Positions 53,419 through 64,000 of a stretch of DNA of 64,000 nt are shown piece after piece. The translations under genes and the position numbers were made by a program. The DNA comes from Enoplolaimus lenunculus (Eukaryota; Nematoda; Enoplea; Enoplida; Thoracostomopsidae), in contig JASANG010002473.1 in assembly GCA_030248215.1 (NCBI GenBank), forward strand, positions 124,001 through 188,000. Reading direction: 5' to 3'. The notes under the pieces are model-generated. The model did no database searches and was not told where the DNA came from. It saw only the letters and a list, made by a program, of their open reading frames with translations. The stretch's first letter is position 1. Each line of letters begins with the position of its first letter.

Positions 53419-53586
53419 GGCCCATGTAAAGATCAGGGGCGGACCGTTTTTCTGTGGGACCAAAATAGAGTAAGCTTAAAGTTTAGACTAATTTAGTTGC
53501 CGGGCTTAAGCTTAAGCATAGGCTTTTAGGCTTAGGCTTAGGAATATGCTAATAATACAGTTCCGCCCCTAATATTTACATTGGTC
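53419..53586 (+). mobile_element. TTAGGC-bearing inverted-repeat element, complete (168 bp)
   Basis: Starts GGCCCATGTAAAGATCAGGG and ends CCTAATATTTACATTGGTC. An exact 8-bp duplication CTAAAAAT flanks it (53411-53418 and 53587-53594). The interior holds a shorter run of TTAGGC/TTAAGC units. A separate short TTAGGC trace lies near 53828-53855. Confidence 0.83.
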
Positions 53587-54374
53587 CTAAAAATCAGTAG
53601 AAAAAAAATACTATTTGTTGTATGATTGATGTTTATTGAAATATTACTATTGAATAAAAATTTTCATCTTACAGAATAAAAAATTTCAGTCGTTGCATCT
53701 GTTCAGTTCGAATGCTTAAAACAATCATAGCTTATTTTTAATACTGATAACTTGCTTAGTTCAACTGTGACACTCGAGTTCATTTGGCAGATAGCAAAAG
53801 TACCGTCACTTCCTTCGCGTTACCTTTGGTTTATGTTGAGGCTTAGGCTAAGGGTAGGCTTTAGAGCAAACTTATGTCATATCTAATCTCTAAGCCTCGG
53901 CGTATTTTATTAATCAAGTGATTATGTGGGGACGGGAGGCTTTTTGTGATGGAAAGTAAACAAGTAATGATATACACTTTGAAATTGCATGGTCATTTGT
54001 CTCTACTAAACTTTTGTGCTATTGACATCCGACATGATTGATCTTTTGTAGGTTTAAGCACTGTTCTATCATTAATAGAGCGTTTTTGGTATAATGTTTT
54101 GATGCAGCATTGCATTGTAACGGAAGGAAATGTACTCAAGATACATTTACAAAGTGATGAGGCAAGTTTCCCCTGATACTGGACTGAGAGCACCAATAAA
54201 GGCATGTCGATTTTAATACGAAAACGCCAAAAATTAGGTTATGGAGTGTTTTCCGTTATCCCACCCAGCCAGAGTTTGTCCGAAAATGGTTCTGTTTTGA
54301 AAATTGTTGTATATTTGAGCATGTCTTAGCTTCCCATGATTATTGTACGCCAAAATTCGAATTTTTAAAAATTG

Positions 54375-54490
54375 GATTTGTTAAGGTTCAATGTGCCTAA
54401 ATTTTTGGCAAAATTTTTTTGGGGTCCCAATTAATGGACATAGGGACCTTAAAAAATCGAATTTTTCAAAAATTCAAATTAAATCGTGAG
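54375..54490 (-). repeat. Dispersed repeat, inverted relative of 45772-45880
   Basis: See 45772-45880. The shared blocks are GGCAAAATTTTTTTGGGGTC and TTAAAAAATCGAATTTTTCA, with a diverged middle. Confidence 0.5.
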
Positions 54491-54729
54491 ATGATTTCAG
54501 GGGCACAAACATTTCATGTATCCAAAGGTTTCATAGTATATATTTTTCAATTTAGGTATAACCATATTGCGTTCTATTTCGAACTTTTGATCAGGCGACA
54601 ACTTGTTGCTAATACTAAAAACGATAATAGTCAAAAACAATTTTTTCATGTTTTAATCAAAAGAACACTATAGATTGCTATGAACACGTACAGCATTCAA
54701 AACCTTGTTGTGGAAATGTCATATATAGC

Positions 54730-54775
54730 GAGGAAACATCGCGAACGAAGCGAACGAGAAGCCAAACGCAAGTTT
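54730..54775 (+). repeat. Short dispersed GAAGCGAACGAGAAGCC motif
   Basis: GAAGCGAACGAGAAGCCAAACGCAA occurs here and, with small changes, near 58579-58610 and 59857-59882 (forward) and near 39955-39985 (reverse). It is probably a shared internal part of a hAT-like family, of which 59795-59983 is the best-bounded copy. Confidence 0.45.
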
Positions 54776-56262
54776 TCAGCAATTTTAATACAAAATTTTA
54801 GTTTTGATCCAGTCAGGGCGTGCAGTAGCGTGTCTGGCGTTCGCCAGTGACGTCAAAACTGAAATGAAATCGTACCTGCGCTAAAATGCTATCAGTGTAG
54901 CATCGATGCCTTTAGCGCATATGGGTGGAGGTGTTTAGGATTCAGAAACTCAATTATAGATAAAACGACAGTATGGTACAAAAAGAGAGATGTGCTTTGT
55001 ACATTTTTGTTAATATTTAACCGCTTCACACGGGAATATGATCTTTCCGAAATGTTGCGGCAGAAAAACCTTCATCTTGCGCACGGTTGCATTCAACGCA
55101 ACTTGCTATAGGGGGGAGTGAGGCTGAAAAATTTTAAGCATCGGCATGAAAGAATTTTAGGCGATTTTTGAGCTTAAACAGTTTTTAGGGTAGCCCAATT
55201 TTCGCCGAGTGAGACGAGCTAAAACCACCGTTTATCCGTCGTGCTGTGACGACTACGGACGCCCCGGTTTTGAATGCAGTTTAGAATACAGTGAAAAAAA
55301 GTGTCTTAAATTTAAACCGCAAAGACTATTATGCAGGCAAAGTGCACTAAATTAAACTTTTGTGCTCTAAAACTCGTGTATCGCAACAGTAAAAAGCACG
55401 AAATATTAGTTTTTTTATGTTTTATCGATTGTGGCAGATGGCTTTTGTGCAAGACGTCATATAAAGATTAAAGTTAATGTTTGGCAAACCGTACAACCTT
55501 CTTGGTATGAAAACGTAGACTTGGATATAGTTTGCGTTTTTTTTTCATTTTATATTTGAGCTAATTTAGTTGCTTCAAAAAGTAGCGAAAAAAATTCATA
55601 AGAAGATTTACAGAGAACATGTAATTTTACTCCGCTAATTAATGCTAAAATTTTATTTGGTTCAGCGTTCTCGCTCGGTTGGTTCAGGAGGTTTTGACTG
55701 CGCTATTATTCTACTTCTGTTTTGATTGTTTGTTGCTTAATTTTAATGTATTCGATTCCGGCCCAGGCATATTCTAAACTGAATTTTGACATTGGAGTTG
55801 AGACAATGATTGTTTTCGTTTTTCGCTCGCTTGGCTCCTGTTGTTTTTGTCAACTGGTTGCTACATTGCGGACTGTTCCACTTGGTTCACTGCCTTTGGT
55901 GTGGAATGACTTCGGCGGTCTTTACGAGAGCTTTACAGGCCAAGCGCGGAGTTAACTCGGGTGCGGGAAGCATGACCAACACTGGACTCAAATCTTCATC
56001 GACCAAAGTTTGGGTTTACTACTGCTGCAAGGTTTCTGAAGTTTGGTTTCGTTTTCAAGTATGTCTTCAGATATGATTTCTCTGTTAAAACGCGGCATAA
56101 CCGAGTTATTATTTTTGTTGGTTTTAAAGAAGATGGCCCCCAGCCAGCTCACCTTGCTACTAGTGCTAAACATTTTTCAGAAGGAGTGTACAAGGGTTTT
56201 CGGTGATTTACAAGATAGGTTGAAAAATTTTCAGGGGGGGGGGGCGGAAAACCGGCGTGGAA

Positions 56263-56345
56263 TACAGTCGAATTTGACTCAGTTTGTGTAGTCACGTAGA
56301 GCCTATTTCGGAGATAGTCAATTTGACGCACCATTTTTTGCAGTG
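56263..56345. mobile_element. Partial relative of the 100-bp TA-flanked element
   Basis: The right end ACCATTTTTTGCAGTG is followed by TA, and an AATTTGACT word and a CCTATTTCGGAGATAG word parallel the 49316-49415 copy. The left end is worn. Confidence 0.4.
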
Positions 56346-56970
56346 TAGTAATTACACGGAATAGTCGAAACACGTATCCGCTTGTAAACTACATAGTATA
56401 AAATCGTCGAGGAACGCTGTTTGTGCGGTACAAATTAATCTATTGAATTCGCACGATATACAACGTGCTTTAACTCAATATGAGCAAAAATTGCATATCC
56501 TAAAAATAGCAGGCGCAGAAAAGCTAAACGGAACACCGTTCGTAATCTTTAATAATCTTTATTATATGTTTATCAAACCTTAAATATTTCCAAAACCCGA
56601 AGCAACATAGTTAACGCTAAATTAAGCTTGTAACCTACAGATCGTATCATCTCAAACAACAGATTTAAAATAGGGCTTTACCAGCATGTTCGTGTCAGAT
56701 AGCTTGTAAAGCGTCATATAATGCCAATTTTAATTTTTTTACACATTTTTATTTGAAGAAATAGCAGCAAATAATTGGTGATCTAACTAGGCCACCCGGC
56801 CAATTCCTCTAATACGGATTAAAACCAATATTTTGTATTTAAATTTTGTGCTAAAAAGTTTCGGTTGCTGTCTCACTAGCTTCTGTCGTTATCACACGTG
56901 CAGACGATCTGAAATTTCAGATCCCACCATTGCAACTAAATTTTGACATTCAAACCTAAAATTGGGTTCA

Positions 56971-57051
56971 AATATATATATCTATCTATCTATCTATCTA
57001 TATATATATATATACATATATATATGTATGTATGTATGTATGTATATATAT
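56971..57051. repeat. Compound microsatellite (AT, ATCT, ATGT)
   Basis: AT runs with internal CTAT and TATG tetranucleotide blocks, visible directly. Confidence 0.95.
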
Positions 57052-59794
57052 ACGCAACCGTATGGAACTATTTCATAAATCTTAAGCCAGATTTTTTTGT
57101 TATATTTTAGCAAGTGAACATTTTTTTAAAGTTTCAATTGTCACTATTCTTAATGAAAGAAAGTAGATTTTTATAAAATTTTATGCGAAATTTACTTGAA
57201 AAATAAGTTTTTTCGAAGTTACCGTGCTGACTGTTTGCACTGTAGGTAACGCGTCTAGTGAATACGGCTAATAAGGAACACACAAATTTTTTGCGTGGTC
57301 CTAATATTATAAGTAACACACAGCCGAATCCATGAGAAACTTTATGCTAGCAAAAAGCAATCTGAGACTGTTTTAAACCATTGCATTCAGAATTATTTGC
57401 TCTATCGCAAAGATATAAGTTTCGTAATCTTTTATTAGTACACAGAAAACAACAAAAGCCAAAACGTTCCTTAGTTACAGGTAATAACGGCAATTAAGGA
57501 AATAAAATCATATTTAATTAACAAGTTAAACAGGATCGTGACCTAAACGGTTCAAGGTGATCCGAACCGCAAACAGGTGCCACCGAACAAAGTTCAAGTT
57601 TTGCGCTTCGCGTCCAGGCACGTTGAAAGTGATAAATTTGATTTTTGGTTCATTCACCAAACACGTTGACCCTCTTGGTCGAGGGGTTCAGGGGTGATTT
57701 TTATGGCACTGTAATTTGGCAACACCTTTATGGTTGACTTGACGTCACTTGTTGAAAAAAATAAGGTCACGAGTTGAGCGATGTGACATTTTGTCCTGCA
57801 ACGTTAAATATTATGCAAATAAGCATTATGTATCGCATTAGCGCTGGCTTTGTCCAGTTGTTTAGCTTATGCAAATATCGGTTTTTGGTTATCTTTCCGG
57901 ATACAGGCAAAAAAGGCTTGGCAGAGATAAGAAACCTGGTTTGAAGTTTTTTGAATTTTTCGGATAATACTATAAAAGTATGGTGGTAAGGTTTCAAAGT
58001 GCTCATTTGGGTTTCCTTTGCATTGGTGGGGCCTCGGTTGTTCTGGCAGCGTCACTGGCCAAAATAACTCAACGATTTTGATACATGCAAAACTTATGCA
58101 ATTATCGATGGAAAATTACCAGCTTATTAGGTCAAAACTCGCTGGTTTTGGTTTAATTTTGCGCGTACAGTGAGTAAAGCAATTGATGTTAACCGTAATG
58201 ATTTGCATAAATCATACCATCTTTAATGCTTTAAACAGAAACGCGTCTTAGTTTAATGACAAACATTTTTCAGGGTTTAGACTTTGTCGTGTTGTAAAGG
58301 TTTTGGCTTATCAAAATTACGGATAGCTGCTGTTTTAAACTAAAAATTCTTCTAAAATCCGTTGTATAAGCACCAAATTGCTGTAAATGCACAGTCACAA
58401 TAATTACAGTATTGCATTGAAACCTGCAGTAGCAATTTCGTGTTGCCTAAACTCCGCCATACATTTAAGGTTTAGATGCTGTTGTTTAATACCAAGGAAT
58501 CCAAAATCAACCCGCTACGCCTTTATAAACATTTTACTCGAATTCATATTACTGAGGCCAGGGATTGATCCTGACATACGCGAAGCGAACGAGAAGCCAA
58601 ACGCAATTTTAATACTAAAATCGTAGTGTATACAAAAGTTTTCGAAATGCAATTTGAAACATTTAAGTAAAAAATACGCTGACTTTTCGTTCGCTGCGAT
58701 GGTGTGGTTTATATTAAGCTAATCTGTCTTTGTAATGACTGTTGGTTTGCTATAATCAAAGATCACTTTCATTGCCAGGCCGGCCCAAAACCAAAAATTT
58801 TGATGGCACCTCCGTTCTGGGTTTGTTGCTGCTGTTCCCGTATTTGACATTCCTGAAAAATAGATCGTTCCCGTGTCCGTGGCACTACACGTTTTACATT
58901 AATTGATGGCTCCCTTTCAATATTTAAAATTAATGTAAACCTTAATAGAAACCTCAATATTCTTTAGCAACCGCATTGTGTATGGCTTGAGAACTAATTA
59001 AGTTTCTGGTACGTTTTGCGATAGAAGCTATTTTAACTGAACATCAACAACTGTGTGCTAGTTTTTTGGCTGACGGTTCAATTAAAATTAGCAAGATTAG
59101 TCAATTTGAGAACCAGATATATTACCGCAAATCAATATATTGGGGTTTTTAACATTTGCCTAAATTTTAAAAGCAACATGCGCCATGTTGTGTATACTAT
59201 TCAAAACCATATTCAGGCGGTAGGATAGTAGCGATATATTCCATCATGAAATTGCTGGACAGACAAGAGATAAAGCACGTTTAACAGGCTTAACGTTCGG
59301 AATTTTGAAAGTGGAAAACTTTTTTCTTTTGCTTGATGTTTTATTCACTATTATTTGCTTCTGAAATGAAATCTTGGCTACGGTACTGATGACTGCAGAA
59401 TGTGGGTTGGAGTTCAGTTTTGGTTGAAATTTATTATACTTTTACGATTTTGAACTTGCGATGGCTGTAAAGAGATGTTCTTGCTTGAAGTCGTTGTCAA
59501 TCTCATATTTCATTGTTTACTGATCCAAATTTTTAGTTTTGAAAACTTTTTAAGCGCAACAAAGAATTGTTAATAGAAGCGGCGAGAACAGTTACAGCAG
59601 CGACAGGAAACACTTATTTAAATATAAAGTCATTCGTAGTTTGGACTCTGCAAGTTCCTGAGTATATACTAATAGGGTCGATTTGTAACAGTACTCGATT
59701 TAGAACATTTCGGCTTATACAAGTAGGTATACCTTCATTAATCCACCGACAACGCTGGTCTTGACTTGATGCATTCCGAGACGCTAACTGTACG

Positions 59795-59983
59795 CAGTGC
59801 CGGAGCAGGCAGGTTCTCCCCAAATTCCAGGGTGGGGGTTCCCAAACTCGAGAGCGAAGCGAGCGAGAAGCCAGACGCATTTTAAAACTTAAGCGGTCTT
59901 TGTTTCAACCGCTAAGGGTAGGGGGCCCGTTTAGGGGTGGAGCCCCCAAATGGGGGATATGGGGGGTGGCTGCGCCGGCCCTG
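59795..59983. mobile_element. hAT-like short element (189 bp)
   Basis: The left end CAGTGCCGGAGCAGGCAGG and right end GGCTGCGCCGGCCCTG are imperfect inverted repeats of hAT type. The interior is G-run-rich (GGGTGGGGGTTCCC, GGGGGATATGGGGGG). No target duplication is kept. Confidence 0.5.
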
Positions 59984-60479
59984 ATTCCACAGCTTTTCTA
60001 AGACTTATCCCATTAATGTTGACAAAAATACATACAATTTTCGCTGTTATTTTTTCAAAAAATTAAAGAAATTGAATGTAATTTAATTTTTAATGCATAT
60101 AAGACCATATCAACCCTTAAGCGTTTGTGCTTCTAAAGATAGGATCAGTTCGAGTTCAGTAGTCGAGTTGCCAGTCTCAGAACGAATTCTCAATTGAATT
60201 AAAAGTTTACAGTTTAAGTTAATATAAACCGCTTGGGTTGTCAGCATACGCGGAAAACTACCAATAAGGCGTAGCCAGGACTTAGGGGTTTGGAAGGGTA
60301 TAACGACGTGTAAAAATTTTAATTTTTTAACCTATAGCAACCAGAAAGTTGTTGCGTAGCCAGTGGCGAGCGCTTTTTTCTGGTCTTCCCAAAAATTTCT
60401 AGTATGCTTTTCAAAGGCGGATCTAAAAAAATTCTGACAGTGCAAAGCATCCTGGCAAATGTTATGAAAGCCAAAACTT

Positions 60480-60720
60480 GTAAGATAGGGACCTTTATCA
60501 TTTTATCACCAAAATAATTTTAGGAGAAAATCCTGTAAAGGTAGGAACCTTATTATTTTATGACCAAAAAATTTTGTAAGGCGAAAAATTGTAAGGTTTT
60601 CACACAAAAATTTTTTAAGGGTATAAGTTCTATGTTTACAAAAAAGTATTCCGAGGGGACAATTGTAAGGTAGGAGAGACCTTACCATTTTATCGCAAAA
60701 AATTCTACCCGGACGCGTAC
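60480..60720. repeat. Degenerate tandem repeat, unit about 60-70 bp
   Basis: The motif TGTAAGGTAGGGACCTTA, then TTTTATCACCAAAA-like text, recurs with changes at about 60479, 60534 and 60665, with shorter TGTAAGG traces between. GGATCCGC just outside (60733-60740) resembles the hAT-like ends described at 35619 and 36084. Confidence 0.5.
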
Positions 60721-61136
60721 GCCCCCCCTTCTGGATCCGCTAGTGATACTTTTAATTTGTTTCTCTAGAAATTTCTGGTGGGCATATTTTGCCGTCTATC
60801 TTTTCTCTTGTGTACGCTCTTGATGATCACAACATCGCAGAATTATATACGATTGGCTAGGCTGAACGTTAACAATTGTGTTAATTTAAAACGAATTTTT
60901 GGATTTCATGAAGATGCTATTTTTATCGTATTGAGCAGGATCTGGTTATGTTGCCATGTATAACAATCGATGCTTACTTCCGTATCTGTTCTCGTTACAA
61001 CTCGCTGGATATTTTTGTTTTTTAGGCTGTTAATTGCTCCGTTCGTTTACGTTATTGCCAGCTTGGCATTTTGTTTATTTTCAAATCAACGAAGCTAATT
61101 TTGTAATCTCGTGGCTACTAAACTATATAATATGCA

Positions 61137-61275
<139 letters not shown>

Positions 61276-62194
61276 CGCTTAAGTTATAATTTTTCACCTG
61301 TTTTCAAATCATTTTGCCAAAAATATATGTATCGCTCAAGTAACAACAATATTCAGTTGAGAATAAGGCTCTGGACTGAGCTACATTTTAGTTTCAAAAT
61401 AGATTACGGTCCTACTTTGTAGCCAGCTGCCACCAGGGCAACCTGAATAAGATTTAGTCAAAATCGTAAACGAAATTTAGTCATTTTGCCGAATGTTCAA
61501 CCCGGAATTCGAATATCGTCAATGCTCTGTCGCAGTTAGAATCGCTGTATTGAAATTAACTCGAGTATATAAACGTTAGCTTTTTTGTCTTTAAGCGGAT
61601 TTCAAGAACCTACAGTGTTTTCTCTTTACTATTATATAAAGTGTTAAAAGCAACTTTGTTCTGCGTTTGTCTCAAAAAACACTACGCACAGCAATAAACC
61701 TTCTTTATTCTCATGAAGATTCCTCGGTTGATGCGGAGAGCGGAGAGGAAAACAGAGTACCGCACTTATATATACGGAAGATAACACTTGGGAGATATAC
61801 ATTTGTATTAATTAATATCTTTTGTTTCAAATAAGTTTTGATATTTGAGCGATAAAGAAACTTTTAGAGGCAGAAGATATTTGAATTTTAAACCAAATGA
61901 AATATATTTACATTTGGACGCGATTCTGCACGCTGATTTGAAAGATTTGTACGCAATACTGAAATGAAAGTAGTTTGAGTTGGATTCAATTTTAGTATAC
62001 TTGAAAATGTTTAACAACATATTTTAAAAGTTTCACCCCTGTAGCTATTTCCCCTGTAAAATGAGGACACAGATTAGAGCACAATGCACACTGAATGCAA
62101 GACTACAACCGAAGGTCTGCAACGTAATTTTGGTGAAAAAAATTGAAAAATTTTCGTCGGAAATTCTGACGATTTCATTAATACAATTATTTAA

Positions 62195-62444
62195 CCCCTT
62201 CTCACATTGAGTTGCCTGTAGGCAACTCAGCGCAGTGTATATACGTTAAATAGTATATATCGCAGCGTGTTTAACGATTGCAACACGTATACATAGTACT
62301 AAATCACCACAAGACGTGGCTCGAGCGTCAAGCTCCTATAGCTGAGTGGTGATTGTATACGCCTCCAACTCCAGTCACTGGAGTTCGAATCCTAGCATAA
62401 AAGTAGGTCTCAGGGGAAATAGAAAATATTCATGTGAGAAAGGG
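62195..62444 (+). mobile_element. piggyBac-like TTAA element with internal tRNA-like promoter, copy 2
   Basis: TTAA on both sides (62191-62194, 62445-62448); the ends CCCCTTCTCACATTGAG and CATGTGAGAAAGGG are inverted. It is 250 bp and collinear with 49600-49862 throughout, lacking a short GAGAGCCCCCTCGG segment. The A box TAGCTGAGTGG (62339-62349) and B box AGTTCGAATCC (62382-62392) are identical to copy 1. Confidence 0.78.
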
Positions 62445-62663
62445 TTAATATTTAAGAGTTGTGCTGTAATGTTTGAAGTTGAAATGTAACTTCTCAACTT
62501 ACATACGCCGTTTGCTATATTTAGTAAATTTGATTTCAACTCAAATTTACTTTTTCAAATACGTTTCAGTATCTGTGTGTTCAGAAAGATACCTAGTAAA
62601 AAAACTGGTCGATTCAAATCGAAAACGCAAGAAGTAGAATACCTTTGAACTATGAAATATTTT

Positions 62664-62835
62664 GGCCAATGTTATTTGGGCGTAACAGTAGATTAAGGTA
62701 TTCCTTAAGCCTAAGCCTAAGCGTTGCAAAATGTATCCCTAAGCCTAAGCCTAAGTAAAAAATGTATCTTGAATCTAAACTTACTCTTTTGTCGAGACCC
62801 ATCAAAACTGACCACCCCTTAAAGTAACATTGGCC
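62664..62835 (-). mobile_element. TTAGGC-bearing inverted-repeat element, subfamily B (172 bp)
   Basis: The ends GGCCAATGTTATTTGGGCG and CCCCTTAAAGTAACATTGGCC are inverted. Inside are two runs of TAAGCC, that is TTAGGC on the minus strand. If the element begins one base earlier on each side, the flanks are AAATATTT twice, an 8-bp duplication. It sits exactly at the centre of the palindrome. Confidence 0.75.
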
Positions 62836-63045
62836 AAAATATTTATAAGTTCAAAGGTATTCTACTTCTTTGCGTTTTCGATTTTAATCGACCAGTTTTT
62901 TTACTAGGTATCTTTCTGAACACACAATTATTGAAACGTATTTGAAAAAGTAAATTTGAGTTGAAATCAAATTACTAAATATAGCAAATGTAAGTTGAGA
63001 AATTACATTTCAACTTCAAACATACACACAACTCTTAAATATTAA

Positions 63046-63165
63046 CCCTTTCTCACATGAATATTTTCTATTTCCCCTGAGACTTACTTTTATGCTCAGA
63101 TTCAAACTCCCAGTGACTGGTTAAAAGCCTATCGAATCACCAGCTAGCTATAGTTTGTACACTAT
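63046..63165 (-). mobile_element. piggyBac-like TTAA element, decayed inverted partial copy 3
   Basis: TTAA at 63042-63045, then CCCTTTCTCACATGAATATT, matching the right end of copies 1 and 2 in reverse. Similarity fades after the B-box region (GATTCAAACTCC) and is lost near 63165 in AT-rich DNA. Confidence 0.65.
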
Positions 63166-64000
63166 CAAATATATATCTGTCACCTATATATATAATTATA
63201 ATTTCATCTAATGTATAATAAAATTCACCTATCTGCCAATATATTTATAATTTTTGTACACCTAATTAATTATTCACCAATCTAATGTTAAAATATATAT
63301 TGTCTAATTTCCCAATTTCCCAATTATATTTTTTGGTTCACCAAATATATATATATATTTGTACACCTAGATTCAATCTATCATATATACTCTAATATAT
63401 ATTTATTTTTTTTTTTTTTTGAAATATTTTTTAAAATATTTGTAACAAATTTCCCAATTATAATAAAATTGAAATCCAACTAAACTACTTAGTTTCAGTA
63501 TAGATTCAAAATATTTCCCAATAGCATCATAATGTAAATATATTTCATTTGATATTTTAAAATTCATTCTATCCTATCAATCTATTTTATAGTCTATCAA
63601 AATATATTTGAAATTCACCCAAAATATATTTACTCTAATGTTCTGCCAATATATTTTTCGTCTGTAACAATCTATTTACTCTCACTCTCCGTCGACCCCG
63701 AAAAATCCAAAATATTTATATACCTATCATAATATTTTTTGAGCAATTTATTTTTTCGCACAATCTATCAAAATCCATTAATAAATATATATTTTTCTTT
63801 TGAAAATCCACTAACAAAAACTAAGCGTTTATATATTTTACTCTAATTTCCGAAAAAAAAATTCTAATTTCCTAACAATCTATTTATTCATTTATATATA
63901 TTTACTCTAATTTACTCTCGTTTAGAATAATTTCCCAAAATTCACCTAGGCTAGAATAATTTAATCTATTTTTTGAAACTAAAATGTAGGCTAGCTATAT
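63166..64000. other. Cryptically simple AT-rich DNA, no gene
   Basis: About 835 bp assembled from a few recurring short words (AATATATTT, TCTAATTT, TTTCCCAATT, CACCTA, CTATCAA, TTTACTCTAA) in changing order. It is extremely AT-rich, without a regular period and without open reading frames. Confidence 0.7.

Larger units (their letters stand above)
62195..63165. repeat. Large palindrome (arms over 300 bp)
   Basis: From 62445 to 62663 the sequence is repeated inverted at 62836-63045 (about 93 percent identity by eye: for example AGATACCTAGTAAAAAAACT against AGTTTTTTTACTAGGTATCT). The match continues outward through the piggyBac-like element on the left and its decayed inverted copy on the right to about 63165. 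The loop is the TTAGGC-family element 62664-62835. Confidence 0.85.

Overview
The window is AT-rich animal DNA with multi-exon genes (short TTTTAG/TTTCAG acceptors, GTAAGT-like donors), many small inverted-repeat transposons, and no prokaryotic features. Two signs point to a nematode: arrays of TTAGGC (the nematode telomere unit) carried inside transposons, and a complete gene that reads as an EFF-1/AFF-1 cell-fusion glycoprotein, a family best known from nematodes. The long introns and wide gene-poor spacers are unlike compact Caenorhabditis. A basal (enoplean/mermithid-like) nematode is a guess, not a result.

Layout, all recognised genes on the minus strand. (1) 1-5110: three small Tyr/Arg/Pro/Trp-rich open reading frames in the same direction (1-186 cut by the window edge, 1905-2456, 4583-5110), not recognised. 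(2) 5111-11765: gene-free, with several inverted-repeat elements, three of them carrying TTAGGC arrays. (3) 11766-19707: glycogenin, 7 coding exons with every junction in phase, 1008 residues, with a 603-residue Gln-rich exon between the glycosyltransferase domain and the conserved C-terminus. (4) 20845-34742: hnRNP U-like gene, 20 coding exons with every junction in phase, 1344 residues: SAP, poly-Gln, acidic region, SPRY, P-loop kinase-like domain, RGG region, Tyr/Gln/Ala-rich tail. (5) 35324-38445: two 475-bp, nearly identical inverted arms around a decayed LINE that itself holds a hAT-like insertion. (6) 41137-43296: intronless EFF-1/AFF-1-like gene. (7) 43300-64000: no gene recognised; many non-autonomous DNA elements, microsatellites, a large palindrome near the right end and about 830 bp of cryptically simple AT-rich DNA.

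The genes do not form a pathway: glycogenin primes glycogen synthesis, hnRNP U is a nuclear RNA/chromatin protein, and EFF-1/AFF-1 is a surface fusogen. The most unusual signal is a dispersed family of short terminal-inverted-repeat elements (ends GGCCMATGTAA, 8-bp target duplications) whose interior is made largely of telomere-type TTAGGC repeats, with six clear and at least three decayed copies here. Second is a TTAA-flanked, piggyBac-like element with an internal tRNA-like A box and B box. No LTR retroelement, retrovirus or other virus-like element was recognised. All exon joins are read by eye from splice signals, phase and family similarity.
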